From: Thermoflexus sp.
Lineage (GTDB): Bacteria > Chloroflexota > Anaerolineae > Aggregatilineales > Aggregatilineaceae
Assembly (NCBI GenBank): GCA_020724485.1
Contig: DYGW01000002.1
Coordinates: 1 to 49,651 of the forward strand
DNA: 49,651 nucleotides
Direction: 5' to 3'
The notes under the pieces were generated by a model. The model ran no database searches. It worked only from the letters and a program-made list of their open reading frames with translations, and had not been told where the DNA came from. The translations under genes and the position numbers were made by a program. This document shows, piece by piece, positions 35,090 through 43,440 of the stretch (within the stretch, counting starts at the first letter, position 1; each line of letters begins with the position of its first letter).

Positions 35090-37288
35090 TCAGCGGATGG
35101 TGATCGTCACGGCCTGTGGAGCCAGGCGCGGTGTGACGGCCCGCACCGTGACCAATCCCGGCTCGTGCCGCGCGCGGACGTAGACGGCGGCCTGGCCGCC
35201 CATCACGGCGAAGGGGTTCTCGCCGATCAGGTCTGCCGGGCCGTCTAGCGCCAGGAACACGGGCTGGTTGGTGTAGGGCAGGCGGTTGCCGTAGCGGTCT
35301 ACGATCTTGAAGACCACCCGCGTCATGTCCGCGCCGTCGGCACACAACTCCGCGAAATCCGCCTGCAGAACAAGCCTGTCCGGCAAGGTGCGCGCGTCGA
35401 GGCGATGCTCGGCCACGGCCCGCTCTCCCAAGTAGCCGATGACGCGCAGATCGGGGAACTGCTGGCCCCACGTCAGGTTGTTGACTGCCAGCGGCACCTG
35501 GTACGGCGGGTGGGGCAGGTGCGGGAACGCGGCGCGATCCGGCGCGAAGCGCCCGATGCGCTGGTCGCCTGCGAAGACTTCGATGCTGTCGCAGTTGCTG
35601 AAGACGACCAGCCGCTCGATCCGGCCTGCGTCATGATCGCCCAGTGCCCAGAACGACGCCGCAAACAGCACCACGCGGCGGGCCGGGTCTAGCTGGCTGG
35701 CGTAGGCGTAGGCGGCGAACTTGGGCAGGCGGAAGATGTCCATCACCCCGTGATAGCAGATGCGGTCACCGGAGCCGAATTGGTGGTGCGTGTTGTAGTC
35801 GAACGCGCACCAGCCGATGGCACCCGCGACATTGCCCATGCCAAGCTGCCGGTCGTGGATGCGCGCGTGACGTAGCGCGTGCTCGACCTGGCGCTCCTCG
35901 TGATCCCACAGCTTGGTTGGGAACATATGCCCGTTGAACTCGGTGATCAGGTGCGGCGTGCGCACCGGCTCGACGACCGTGTTAGAGAAGTCGTTGTAGG
36001 TGAACACGTCTTCCAGGAACTGGCTTTCCAGGAAGTTGCGCACGCCACCGGTGGGGCGCGTGGGGTCAAGGGCGCGGGCCAGGGCGTTGGTGCGGGCGAA
36101 GAAACGCTCGTCATCGGGCGATTCGTTGATGCGCACGCCCCAAATGATGATCGCCGGATGGTTGCGGTCGCGCTCGATCATGGCGCGCACGTCGCGCAGG
36201 CTGAGCGCCTGCCAATCCTCGTCGCCGATGTGCTGCCAGCCCGGAATCTCCTCGAAGACCAGCAGCCCGATCTCGTCGCAGCGATCCAGGAAGTGCGGCG
36301 ACTGGGGGTAGTGGGACGTGCGCACGATGGTGCAGCCTAGCTCGTGCTTGATGAGGTCGGCGTCCTGGCGCTGCAGGCGCGGTGGAGCCGCCGGACCGAT
36401 GTACGGGTACGTCTGGTGGCGGTTGAGGCCGACGAGCTTGAGCCGCTCGCCATTGAGGTAGAAGCCGCCGTCGGCGCGGAACTCGGCCTGGCGCAGCCCG
36501 AAGCGCACCGTCACCGCGTCGAGAGCGTTGTTCCCCGCTCCTGTCTCGTACAGGCGCGTCACACACTGGTAGAGCCGGGGATCGTCCAGCGTCCACAACC
36601 GGTAGTGCGCTTCCGGCAGGGCCAGCGTCACCTTGACCGTCTCCCGCGCGGGAACGTCCACGCTGCGCCGCGCCTCGGCCAGCGTTCCACCTTCGCTTTC
36701 TACCGCGCAGGACAGATCGCGCCGCGCGGGATGCTCGCTCTGGTTGCGCAGCCACACGTCCACTTCGACGCGCGGCGCGGCGCTGAGCACTTCCACAGGC
36801 CGGACGAATACGTTGGCGACGTGGCATGGCTCGACCAGCCGCAGCCACACGTCGCGGTAGATGCCACCGAAGGTCAGGTAGTCCACCACGTTGCCGTAGG
36901 GCGGGATGTCGGGGCGCTCGCTGGAATCCAGGTGCACGACCAGCAGGTTCCCGGCGCGCGCGCGCACGTGCTCGGTGATGTCAAAGGAGAAGGGCGTGTA
37001 GCCGCCCGGATGCTCCGGGAAGGCGTGCCCGTTGACGCTGACTGTGGCGGCGATCATCGCCCCGTCGAAGTCCAGGTAGACGCGCCGCCCGTTCAGCGGC
37101 TCCAGCAGCGCGAAGTGCTTGCGGTAGGTTGAGACGAACTCGTATTCCGCGCTGTCGAAGTTGTGGTGGGGAAATACTTTATTGCAGTGCGGCAGCGTCA
37201 CGCGCGCAAAGGCGCTGTCGGGCACGTCGCTGCCGGCCCGGTCGGGCAGGTAGAGCCAGTCATCGTTGAACGGAATCAGTGCGCGCAC
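35090..37288 (-). CDS. GH2 family glycoside hydrolase
   Basis: A 732-residue GH2 enzyme (beta-galactosidase, beta-glucuronidase or beta-mannosidase group). I start at GTG 37288 (VRALIPFNDDWLYLPDR), with AAGGAG six bases upstream; the longer frame lacks support. An N-terminal jelly-roll (YEFVSTYRKHFAL, GGIYRDVWLRLVEP) is followed by the Ig-like domain and the TIM barrel. The acid/base Glu389 lies in IIIWGVRINES and the nucleophile Glu450 in HLITEFNGH. TSHYPQSPHFLDRCDEIGLLVFEE is the family signature. A C-terminal beta domain similar to that of GH2 lyase-linked enzymes is present. There is no signal peptide, so it hydrolyses imported beta-glycosides. It is the last gene of the LacI-controlled locus. 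Confidence 0.9.
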   Translation of the reverse strand: MRALIPFNDDWLYLPDRAGSDVPDSAFARVTLPHCNKVFPHHNFDSAEYEFVSTYRKHFALLEPLNGRRVYLDFDGAMIAATVSVNGHAFPEHPGGYTPFSFDITEHVRARAGNLLVVHLDSSERPDIPPYGNVVDYLTFGGIYRDVWLRLVEPCHVANVFVRPVEVLSAAPRVEVDVWLRNQSEHPARRDLSCAVESEGGTLAEARRSVDVPARETVKVTLALPEAHYRLWTLDDPRLYQCVTRLYETGAGNNALDAVTVRFGLRQAEFRADGGFYLNGERLKLVGLNRHQTYPYIGPAAPPRLQRQDADLIKHELGCTIVRTSHYPQSPHFLDRCDEIGLLVFEEIPGWQHIGDEDWQALSLRDVRAMIERDRNHPAIIIWGVRINESPDDERFFARTNALARALDPTRPTGGVRNFLESQFLEDVFTYNDFSNTVVEPVRTPHLITEFNGHMFPTKLWDHEERQVEHALRHARIHDRQLGMGNVAGAIGWCAFDYNTHHQFGSGDRICYHGVMDIFRLPKFAAYAYASQLDPARRVVLFAASFWALGDHDAGRIERLVVFSNCDSIEVFAGDQRIGRFAPDRAAFPHLPHPPYQVPLAVNNLTWGQQFPDLRVIGYLGERAVAEHRLDARTLPDRLVLQADFAELCADGADMTRVVFKIVDRYGNRLPYTNQPVFLALDGPADLIGENPFAVMGGQAAVYVRARHEPGLVTVRAVTPRLAPQAVTITIR

Positions 37289-37439
37289 CAATTGCTCCTT
37301 GTCGTGTCGGCATTTTCGCCCCGTGCTGGGGATACATCCGGCGGGGCTGCTCGCTCGCGCAGCCCCGCCCCGATAACCGTATCGTGATTGCCCGCTCCGC
37401 GCCACATCCGCAGGTCAGCGGGTGGGTGCGAAATCTCTC

Positions 37440-37587
37440 AGAGCGTGTACGGCAAGCCAGTTGAGTTCCCCTCATCCCCCGGCCCCTTCTCCCTCGCAAG
37501 CGGGGAGAAGGGGAGCAAAACGCGCAATTTCCCCTCAGCCCGCTGAGGGAGAGGGGTGCAGGGGTGAGGGGTTTCCATACACGCTCT
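37440..37587. repeat. Nested palindrome (large), copy 2, about 148 bp
   Basis: Outer arms AGAGCGTGTA (37440-37449) and TACACGCTCT (37578-37587), then CCCCTCATCCCC with GGGGTGAGGGG (37468-37479 with 37561-37571), then further C-rich and G-rich stems. It occupies most of the 369-base gap 37289-37657. Discrete terminal inverted repeats give it a MITE-like look, but no target duplication was identified. Confidence 0.7.
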
Positions 37588-37657
37588 CAGGCAATTCGCT
37601 GCCGATTTTTGCACGCGCCCAGGCCAGCGCATAAGCCCTCCTGTGCCGGGCCTGCGC

Positions 37658-38887
37658 TTACCCCTTCACGCCAGACGCGGCGACCCCCTCGATGAAGTAT
37701 TTCTGCGCCAGGATGAACACGATCATCGGCGGCACGATGGCAATGGCCGCGCCGGTCATCACCAGGTTGGGCTTGTCCGCCGCAATGTTGCTCAGCCGGA
37801 TCAAGGACAGGGTGAGCACGTGATTCGGCTCGTTGCCCTCGCCGATGATCAGCAGCGGCCACAAGAAGCTGTTCCAGGCGTAGAGGAAGGTGAAGATCAC
37901 CTGGGTGGCGATGGCGGGCGTGCTCAGCGGCACGAAGATTTTCCACAGGATGCGCAGCCGGTTGCACCCGTCCAGCAGGGCGGCCTCCTCGATCTCGACC
38001 GGGATGGTGATGAAGAACTGGCGCATCAGGAACGTGCCGTAGGCGGTGAAGATCCAGGGCACGATCAGCGAGACCAGCCTGTTCTCCCAGCCGATGGCGA
38101 CCATCAGCTTGTACATGGGCACGACCAGCACCATGAAGGGGATCATGATGGACCCCAGGTAGAGCAGGAATAGCGTGTCGCGGCCCTTGAACGGGATGCG
38201 CGCGAAGGCATAGCCGCCGAAGACCGACGTGACGACCTGGCCCAGCGTGACGCCCACCGTGACCAGGACGGTATTGATGAACGCCCGATCCAGGTTCAGG
38301 CCGAACACCGTGTCGTAGTTGCTGAGCTGGAAGTCCACCTTTTCAACAGCTTTGGCCGTGCGCGCGATGGCATAGACGACTGTCTGCGGATCGTCCGGGT
38401 CCGCAAAGGTGTCGAGCCGGGCGCGATAGGCGAGCAGCAGCGGCTCGGTCTGGCCGGGCACCTCGTAAGCGTCAAAGCTGGCCGAGCTATCTCCGCTCCC
38501 GCTCACAGTGACCTGCTCGCCTGTCGCCATTGCCTCGTCGAGCTTCATCTCAACCAGGATCGTGCTCGCGCGCGGGTTGTCCGCGTTGAGCAGGTCGGCG
38601 CTGGTGAAGTAGCCGAACGTCTCTTTGGCGTCGGTGAGCACAAGCTCGCGCACGCGCCCATCAATCTCGAAACGGTAGAGCGGGGCCTCTTTCTCGGCGT
38701 AGCTCGTCGTGACCGGACTGTAGGGCAGCAGGCGCGGTGGGTAGCGGAAGACATCGCCCGATGCCTTGAACGACGTGAAGACCATGTAGGTGAAGGGAAA
38801 GAGCATCAGGAACGCAGCCGCGCCCAGCACGAGATACACGACGGCGCGAGTGGCCCACAGCTTGAAGATGCGATTGCGCTCGTTCAT
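37658..38887 (-). CDS. Sugar ABC transporter permease, MalG type, with large extracytoplasmic insert
   Basis: A 409-residue permease, about 130 residues longer than typical MalG subunits. TM1 is residues 15-37 (AVVYLVLGAAAFLMLFPFTYMVF). The extra region, about residues 60-185, lies between TM1 and TM2 and should be outside the membrane; it has the pattern of a beta-rich domain (LYRFEIDGRVRELVLTD, STILVEMKLDEAMATGEQVTVSG). From residue 190 (NYDTVFGLNLDRAFINTVLVT) the normal MalG core resumes. The EAA loop is PVEIEEAALLDGCNRLRILWKIFVPLSTP. No ATPase is encoded in this locus. Confidence 0.9.
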   Translation of the reverse strand: MNERNRIFKLWATRAVVYLVLGAAAFLMLFPFTYMVFTSFKASGDVFRYPPRLLPYSPVTTSYAEKEAPLYRFEIDGRVRELVLTDAKETFGYFTSADLLNADNPRASTILVEMKLDEAMATGEQVTVSGSGDSSASFDAYEVPGQTEPLLLAYRARLDTFADPDDPQTVVYAIARTAKAVEKVDFQLSNYDTVFGLNLDRAFINTVLVTVGVTLGQVVTSVFGGYAFARIPFKGRDTLFLLYLGSIMIPFMVLVVPMYKLMVAIGWENRLVSLIVPWIFTAYGTFLMRQFFITIPVEIEEAALLDGCNRLRILWKIFVPLSTPAIATQVIFTFLYAWNSFLWPLLIIGEGNEPNHVLTLSLIRLSNIAADKPNLVMTGAAIAIVPPMIVFILAQKYFIEGVAASGVKG

Positions 38888-38908
38888 TGTGCCACCTCTC
38901 CGTCGTGA

Positions 38909-40606
38909 CTAGTCGTAGGCACCCGCCCGCGAGAAGCGGAACTGTACCAGCGTGACGATGAAGATCAGCGCGAAGAGCAGCCAGGCCACCGCCGACGCAT
39001 AGCCGAACTCGAAGTTGAAGAATCCGGTTCGGTACAGGTAATACACGGAGGTTGTCGCCGGAAGCGGGATGGGGCGCTGCGGAATGAGGGCGTAGGGTTC
39101 GTTGAAGACCTGCAGGCCGATGATGATCGTCGTCACCATCACGAAGAACGTCGTCGGGGCGAGCAGCGGTAGGGTCACGTGGCGGAACTGTCGCCAGCGC
39201 CCGGCTCCGTCCACGTAGGCCGCTTCATATAGGATGCGCGGCACGCCCTGCAAGCCGGCCAGGAAGAGCACCGTGTTGAAGCCGATCAACTGCCAGGCGG
39301 CCAGGAAGACGATGGAGATGAGCATCGTGCTGTTGTCGGTGAGCCAGTTGTACTTGGGGTCTACCAGGCCCAGACCGAATGTGCCGTTGAGGAACTCGAC
39401 CACCCGCTTGATCGCGTAGTTGATGTAGCCGATATTGGCGTTGTAGAGCCAGCGCCAGATGAGCGCCGTCCCCACCACCGCCGCCACGCTTGGCAAGAAG
39501 TAGAGCGCCCGGAAGAAGTTCATGCCCGGTATCTTGGAATTAAGGACGATAGCCAGCGCCAGCGCGGGAATGATGCTCAACGGCACCAGCAACAGGCAGA
39601 AGACGATGGTGTTGCGCAGGCTTTGCCAGAACTGCGTGTCGCGCGCGCCGACGACCAGGCGGTGCGAGCTGAGCCTGAGTGTCTCCAGGACAAAGTAGCC
39701 GCGATCCAGCGCGGCCTGCGGCTCGACGCTGAGATCGTCCTGGAGCGCGAAATCGAGGGCCAGCAGCTCGCGGTAATTGTCCACCCCCACGAAGTTGGGC
39801 GGGTTGACGCCGGTGCTGTCGGTGAAGCTGAGATAGAACGAGAGCAGAAGCGGCCCGGCGAAGAAGAGCATGAAGCCGATGGCGTTGGGCGAGAGCATGA
39901 GCCAGCCCTGCCAGGCGATGCGCTGGTCGGGCGTCTCGCCGAAGTATTCGCCGAGGTGCAGCATACGGTAGGCCAGCACCGCGAAGACCAGGATCATCAG
40001 GGTCGCCAGCCAGGTGCTGAGGCTGTCGTAGGTGCCCAGGATGTGGGCGAAGCCGCTGACCGCGTTGCCCACCCACAGCAGCACGATCAGCGTCAGCATG
40101 GCGATGCCTAGCGCGGCCTGTTCCAGCCATGCGCGAGCGCGTGATTTTTCGGGCACCCGTCCGGCCAGCCAGAGGAGGGCATAGGCGATAGGGAAGCCCA
40201 GCAGCCACTGCCAGTGTTTGTACAGCGCGCGCGCGATGTCATCCACGCCCACGAAGACGCCCCACAGGTGCAGCAGATAAACGGCGGACAGCACCATCCC
40301 CAGGTAATTGGTGATCAGCGCCAGCGAGCGGCCAATCGCCCGGCGTCTGTTGATCAGGATGGAACTGAGCACGGCCAGCAGCGCCGGCACCAGGGCGCAC
40401 AGGCTGACGAACTGCTGCACCGCGCCGCCGAGATTGTAGAAGTCATCCATGTTGCGCACGTGCAGCGCCAGCATGACGCTGCCCGCCACGATGACATGGT
40501 TCCAGGCGATGTTGGCGTCAACGACAAACGAGGGGCTGCGCCAGGTTTCCCGGAGGCTTTGAGCGCCCGGGCGCAGTCTGTGGGCTAGATCGGCAAAGCG
40601 TGACAT
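38909..40606 (-). CDS. Sugar ABC transporter permease, MalF type, fused to an N-terminal membrane domain
   Basis: A 565-residue protein. The MalF/UgpA-type core starts near residue 231 (AWQGWLMLSPNAIGFMLFFAGPLLLSFYLSFTD) and has the EAA loop PRILYEAAYVDGAGRWRQFRHVTLPLLAP. Ahead of it lie about six extra hydrophobic segments (about residues 31-50, 66-86, 94-118, 131-149, 160-184, 196-215). The periplasmic part of the core is also enlarged (LALDFALQDDLSVEPQAALDRGYF). The core pairs with the MalG-type subunit downstream. The N-terminal domain is not one I recognise. Confidence 0.88.
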   Translation of the reverse strand: MSRFADLAHRLRPGAQSLRETWRSPSFVVDANIAWNHVIVAGSVMLALHVRNMDDFYNLGGAVQQFVSLCALVPALLAVLSSILINRRRAIGRSLALITNYLGMVLSAVYLLHLWGVFVGVDDIARALYKHWQWLLGFPIAYALLWLAGRVPEKSRARAWLEQAALGIAMLTLIVLLWVGNAVSGFAHILGTYDSLSTWLATLMILVFAVLAYRMLHLGEYFGETPDQRIAWQGWLMLSPNAIGFMLFFAGPLLLSFYLSFTDSTGVNPPNFVGVDNYRELLALDFALQDDLSVEPQAALDRGYFVLETLRLSSHRLVVGARDTQFWQSLRNTIVFCLLLVPLSIIPALALAIVLNSKIPGMNFFRALYFLPSVAAVVGTALIWRWLYNANIGYINYAIKRVVEFLNGTFGLGLVDPKYNWLTDNSTMLISIVFLAAWQLIGFNTVLFLAGLQGVPRILYEAAYVDGAGRWRQFRHVTLPLLAPTTFFVMVTTIIIGLQVFNEPYALIPQRPIPLPATTSVYYLYRTGFFNFEFGYASAVAWLLFALIFIVTLVQFRFSRAGAYD

Positions 40607-40721
40607 GAGCCGCTCCCCCTGGCAGGACTGGTGTTAGGTGAAGAGAGGGGGGCGACCTGATACTCTTTAGGATTACTCTGGATACGTCGCCGCCCGCTGG
40701 CGCGTGAGGCCGACGGCGTTC

Positions 40722-40755
40722 TTGTAGAGGCGGGTTTCGAACCCCGCCCCTACAA
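40722..40755. repeat. GTAGGGGCG-family palindrome, copy 4 (imperfect)
   Basis: Arms beginning TTGTAGAGGCGGG and ending CCCGCCCCTACAA around TTTCGAA. It lies in the 264-base gap 40607-40870 between binding protein and permease genes, together with copy 5. Confidence 0.75.
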
Positions 40756-40780
40756 TGGACGCAGCAGCGCAGCGCCCACC

Positions 40781-40808
40781 GTAGGGGCGTATTGCAATAT
40801 GCCCCTAC
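40781..40808. repeat. GTAGGGGCG-family palindrome, copy 5
   Basis: GTAGGGGCGTATTG pairs with CAATATGCCCCTAC, one G-T position. It stands 25 bases from copy 4. The pair occupies the place where other loci carry a dedicated hairpin after the binding protein gene. The intervening GCAGCAGCGCAGCGC resembles sequence next to copy 2. Confidence 0.8.
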
Positions 40809-40870
40809 GCGGCGACGCATCTCGCAAGATTTCTTAAAGAGCAGCGAGTCTCCCCCCGGTGCGTGCGGGC

Positions 40871-42151
40871 TTACTCGAAGTTGGCGTCGGCTTCCTGGCA
40901 GACGGTGTCCGCGAATTCCTGCGCGGTCATCTCGCCATTCAGGACTTTGGTGACGCCGTTGTAGTAGATCACGTCAATCTTGGGCCAGTCGCCCTTCCAC
41001 AGCGGGGCTTCGGCCACGCCGTAGGACAGGCCGTTGATCCACGCCTGGTTGTTGATCGCCCCGTCGAAGGTCGCCAGGAAGGCGTCTACCGCCGCCTGAT
41101 CGCTGTAGGCGCGGCTGGGGATGTTGGCGCCCAGCGCGGCAACCTTGCCCTGGATGTCGGCGCTGGTCAGTTGCATCAGCAGTTGCCAGGCTTCTTCGGG
41201 GTGCTCGGTCTTGGTGTTGATCACATACGCGCCCCAGAATAGCCAGTTACTCGGACCAGCCGGGCCGATGGGCAGCTCGGCCACGTCCCAGTTGAAGGTG
41301 GCATTCGCCAGCACGCCGGGGGTCGCCCAGCGACCGTTGAAGAACATGCCGACATTGCCGGCCAGGAACGGCGGCTCGGAGTCCTCGCCCCAGGGCACGG
41401 CCATGCCCTCGGTGTAGAGCTTGCTGGCGAAGGTGAGGCCCTCGACCGTGCCGGAGTTGTTCAGACCGCAGGCGGTGAAGTCCTCGTTGAAGAAGCTCGA
41501 CCCGGCGGCGTTGATGAAGTAGCCGTAGTTGGCCCACCAGGCGTTCATGCCGAAGCCCTTGATCTCGTCGCCGAGCTGATCAATGGCCTTGGCCGCGTTG
41601 TAGAACGCATCCCAGTCCCAGGGATCGACATCTACGGGGTAGTCCAGGCCGGCCTCGTCAAACAGGTCCTGGTTGTAGAAGATGACGAAGGCCGACACGT
41701 CGCGCGGCAGACCCCACAGCGCATCGCCGCCGTCCAGCGAGACGGTCAGGTGCTGCATGATCTGGGGATAGAACGTGTCCACGCTGAAGGTCTCGTCGGC
41801 GGCGGCCAGGTCAGCCAGGTTGAGGATCAGGCCCAGCTTGGCGAAGCGCGCCACGTCGGTGCCCGGAATCCAGAACAGGTCCGGCGCGGTGCCCGCCGTC
41901 AGCTCGGTGATCAGGACGTCCTGATAACCCGCTGTCTCGGCGCCGCCCGGCTCATACTTGAGGCTGACGCCTTCCCAGGCGGCGTCAATGGCATCGCTGG
42001 CTGCCTGGTAGACGTCAATCTCGGCCTGGTTGTCGGGCCGGGTGCGCCAGCGCAGGGTGATTTCTTCCTGGGCGCTGGCCGGTGCGCTGACCACAAAGGC
42101 CGGCAGGGCCAGGGCCAGGACGAGCAATCCGATCAAAAGCCGCTTGTACAT
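40871..42151 (-). CDS. Sugar ABC transporter substrate-binding protein (family 1)
   Basis: A 426-residue binding protein. I start at the ATG at 42151 (MYKRLLIGLLVLALALPAF), preceded by AAGGGA. The signal peptide should be cleaved after APASA, before Gln28; no lipobox. Family-1 signatures are ITELTAGTAPDLFWIPGTDVARFAKLGLILNL, GLPRDVSAFVIFYNQDLFDEAGL and LFWGAYVINTKTEHPEEAWQLLMQL. It is preceded by a LacI regulator and followed by two enlarged permeases and GH2. A beta-glycoside substrate is suggested by the GH2 gene. Confidence 0.92.
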   Translation of the reverse strand: MYKRLLIGLLVLALALPAFVVSAPASAQEEITLRWRTRPDNQAEIDVYQAASDAIDAAWEGVSLKYEPGGAETAGYQDVLITELTAGTAPDLFWIPGTDVARFAKLGLILNLADLAAADETFSVDTFYPQIMQHLTVSLDGGDALWGLPRDVSAFVIFYNQDLFDEAGLDYPVDVDPWDWDAFYNAAKAIDQLGDEIKGFGMNAWWANYGYFINAAGSSFFNEDFTACGLNNSGTVEGLTFASKLYTEGMAVPWGEDSEPPFLAGNVGMFFNGRWATPGVLANATFNWDVAELPIGPAGPSNWLFWGAYVINTKTEHPEEAWQLLMQLTSADIQGKVAALGANIPSRAYSDQAAVDAFLATFDGAINNQAWINGLSYGVAEAPLWKGDWPKIDVIYYNGVTKVLNGEMTAQEFADTVCQEADANFE

Positions 42152-42259
42152 TTCCCTTGCTCCCAAATTGACTCGTATGACCACGAACGATTCGTAGATG
42201 GACGGTGGCAGAAGGTCGAGTGTGCACTTTCCTGTGATACGTATGGGTACCCTTCATGG

Positions 42260-42270
42260 CCTCCTTTCCT
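42260..42270 (-). other. Strong Shine-Dalgarno-like sequence after the regulator stop
   Basis: On the minus strand AGGAAAGGAGG lies 13 bases past the LacI stop and 109 bases before the binding protein start. An ATG follows only two bases after the GGCC, too close for normal initiation, and opens a frame that runs out of frame into the next gene. Similar orphan sites occur at 3743 and 11440. Confidence 0.35.
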
Positions 42271-42282
42271 GAAGCGGATTGA

Positions 42283-43290
42283 TCACGGTGGCGGTGCCGA
42301 CGACTGGCGAGCGATCAGGTGGGTGGGCATAGTCACCAGCTCTGGCTGTCTGCCGGCCAGCACATCGAACAGCATCCTCGCGGCGCGGCTGCCCAGTTCC
42401 GGCCCCTGCTGCGAGATGGTGGTGAGCGGTGGGGCGAAGACGGAGGCCATGGGGATGTCGTCGTAGCCGGCGACGGTGAGAGTGCGCGGCACGTGCCGTC
42501 CCATCTCGCGCGCCTGCTGGATGGCCCCCATCGCCATGCGGTCGTTCAGGCAGATCAGGGCGGTGAGGTCGGGCTGCCGCGCGAGCAGCTCTGCGGCGCA
42601 TCTGGCCCCGCCGGGCGTAGACCAGTCGCCATAGGCCAGGGGCATGGCGTCGAAGTCCAGCCCGGCAGCCTCGGCGGCAGCGCGCATCCCGGCCAGACGC
42701 TCCGGCACGCACAGATGGTCCCTGGTCGGGACGGCGATGAGGCCAATGCGCTGGTGGCCCAGGCCGACTACGTGCTGCATCAACTGGAAGCCGCCGGAGC
42801 GGTCGTCGCTGCGGACCTGGTACGTGGTCGGGTGATAGCCGATGCCGACGCAGGGAATTCCCTTCTTGTGCACAGGTTCCAGCACCGACGCAACCGGGTA
42901 GCTGTCCAGCGCGATGACGCCGTCGAGATAGCCGCTGCGCACCAGCAGTAGGTAATTCTCGTCGGCTCCGGTGGCGGTCAGGCGTGGCGTGCTGAGGAGT
43001 ATGTTGTAGCCACGCTGGCTGCACTCCGCTTCGACGCCCTGCAGAATGTTGAGCACCATCGGGTCGGCGAAGATCGCGTCGTAGACATAGGGGAAGACAA
43101 CGCTGATGATGTGGGTTTTGCCGGAGGACAGGGCGCGCGCGGCTAGGTTGGGGATGTAGCCCAATTCCTCGACCGCCTGCATCACTTTCCTGCGCGTCTG
43201 TTCGGTGAAGTAGGGCGTGTTCGAAAGAACTTTGGAGACGGTGGCGGTTGAAACGCCAGCGCGCTTGGCGACATCTTCTAAAGTAGCCAC
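42283..43290 (-). CDS. LacI-family transcriptional repressor
   Basis: A 335-residue regulator. I start at GTG 43290, giving the canonical MATLEDVAKRAGVSTATVSKVLS; a TTG eight codons upstream is the alternative. The helix-turn-helix is followed by the hinge NLAARALSS and a sugar-binding domain (HIISVVFPYVYDAIFADPMVLNILQGVEAE, GYDDIPMASVFAPPLTTISQ). Two operator palindromes of TTAAGCGTTTAA type lie upstream, one next to the -10 box, so it is autoregulated. It should control the binding protein, permeases and GH2 gene downstream on the same strand. Confidence 0.93.
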   Translation of the reverse strand: MATLEDVAKRAGVSTATVSKVLSNTPYFTEQTRRKVMQAVEELGYIPNLAARALSSGKTHIISVVFPYVYDAIFADPMVLNILQGVEAECSQRGYNILLSTPRLTATGADENYLLLVRSGYLDGVIALDSYPVASVLEPVHKKGIPCVGIGYHPTTYQVRSDDRSGGFQLMQHVVGLGHQRIGLIAVPTRDHLCVPERLAGMRAAAEAAGLDFDAMPLAYGDWSTPGGARCAAELLARQPDLTALICLNDRMAMGAIQQAREMGRHVPRTLTVAGYDDIPMASVFAPPLTTISQQGPELGSRAARMLFDVLAGRQPELVTMPTHLIARQSSAPPP

Positions 43291-43325
43291 GCCAAGAAGA
43301 CCTTTCGACGACAAAACCCCGACCG

Positions 43326-43343
43326 TAGTTAAGCGTTTAACTA
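43326..43343 (-). promoter_or_regulatory. LacI-type operator, proximal
   Basis: TAGTTAAGCGTTTAACTA, palindromic at 16 of 18 positions, in the leader of the LacI gene. It is 53 bp centre to centre from the distal copy, about five helical turns, so looping is possible. Confidence 0.8.
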
Positions 43344-43378
43344 GCGGGCGAAAAATAACAACGGTCGTGCCGCTGCCA

Positions 43379-43396
43379 TAGTAAAGCGTTTAACTA
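43379..43396 (-). promoter_or_regulatory. LacI-type operator, overlapping the transcription start
   Basis: TAGTAAAGCGTTTAACTA directly abuts the -10 box at 43397-43402. A repressor bound here would cover the start site. Confidence 0.8.
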
Positions 43397-43426
43397 TTTA
43401 TAGTACGGTTTTGTGGGTCTTGTCAA
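43397..43426 (-). promoter_or_regulatory. Sigma70-like promoter of the lacI-type gene
   Basis: On the minus strand TTGACA (43426-43421), 18-base spacer, TATAAA (43402-43397). Perfect -35 and near-consensus -10. Confidence 0.8.
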
Positions 43427-43440
43427 GTGGTTGGTGGCAG

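Noticed and set aside
42176-42200. Operator-like ACGAA/TTCGT inverted repeat before the binding protein
   Set aside because: Short arms with a 3-base centre, unlike the regulator's own TTAAGCGTTTAA operators; too weak to call.
42015-42257. 80-codon minus-strand ORF after AGGAAAGGAGG
   Set aside because: The ATG is too close to the Shine-Dalgarno, and the frame runs out of phase through the signal peptide of the binding protein.
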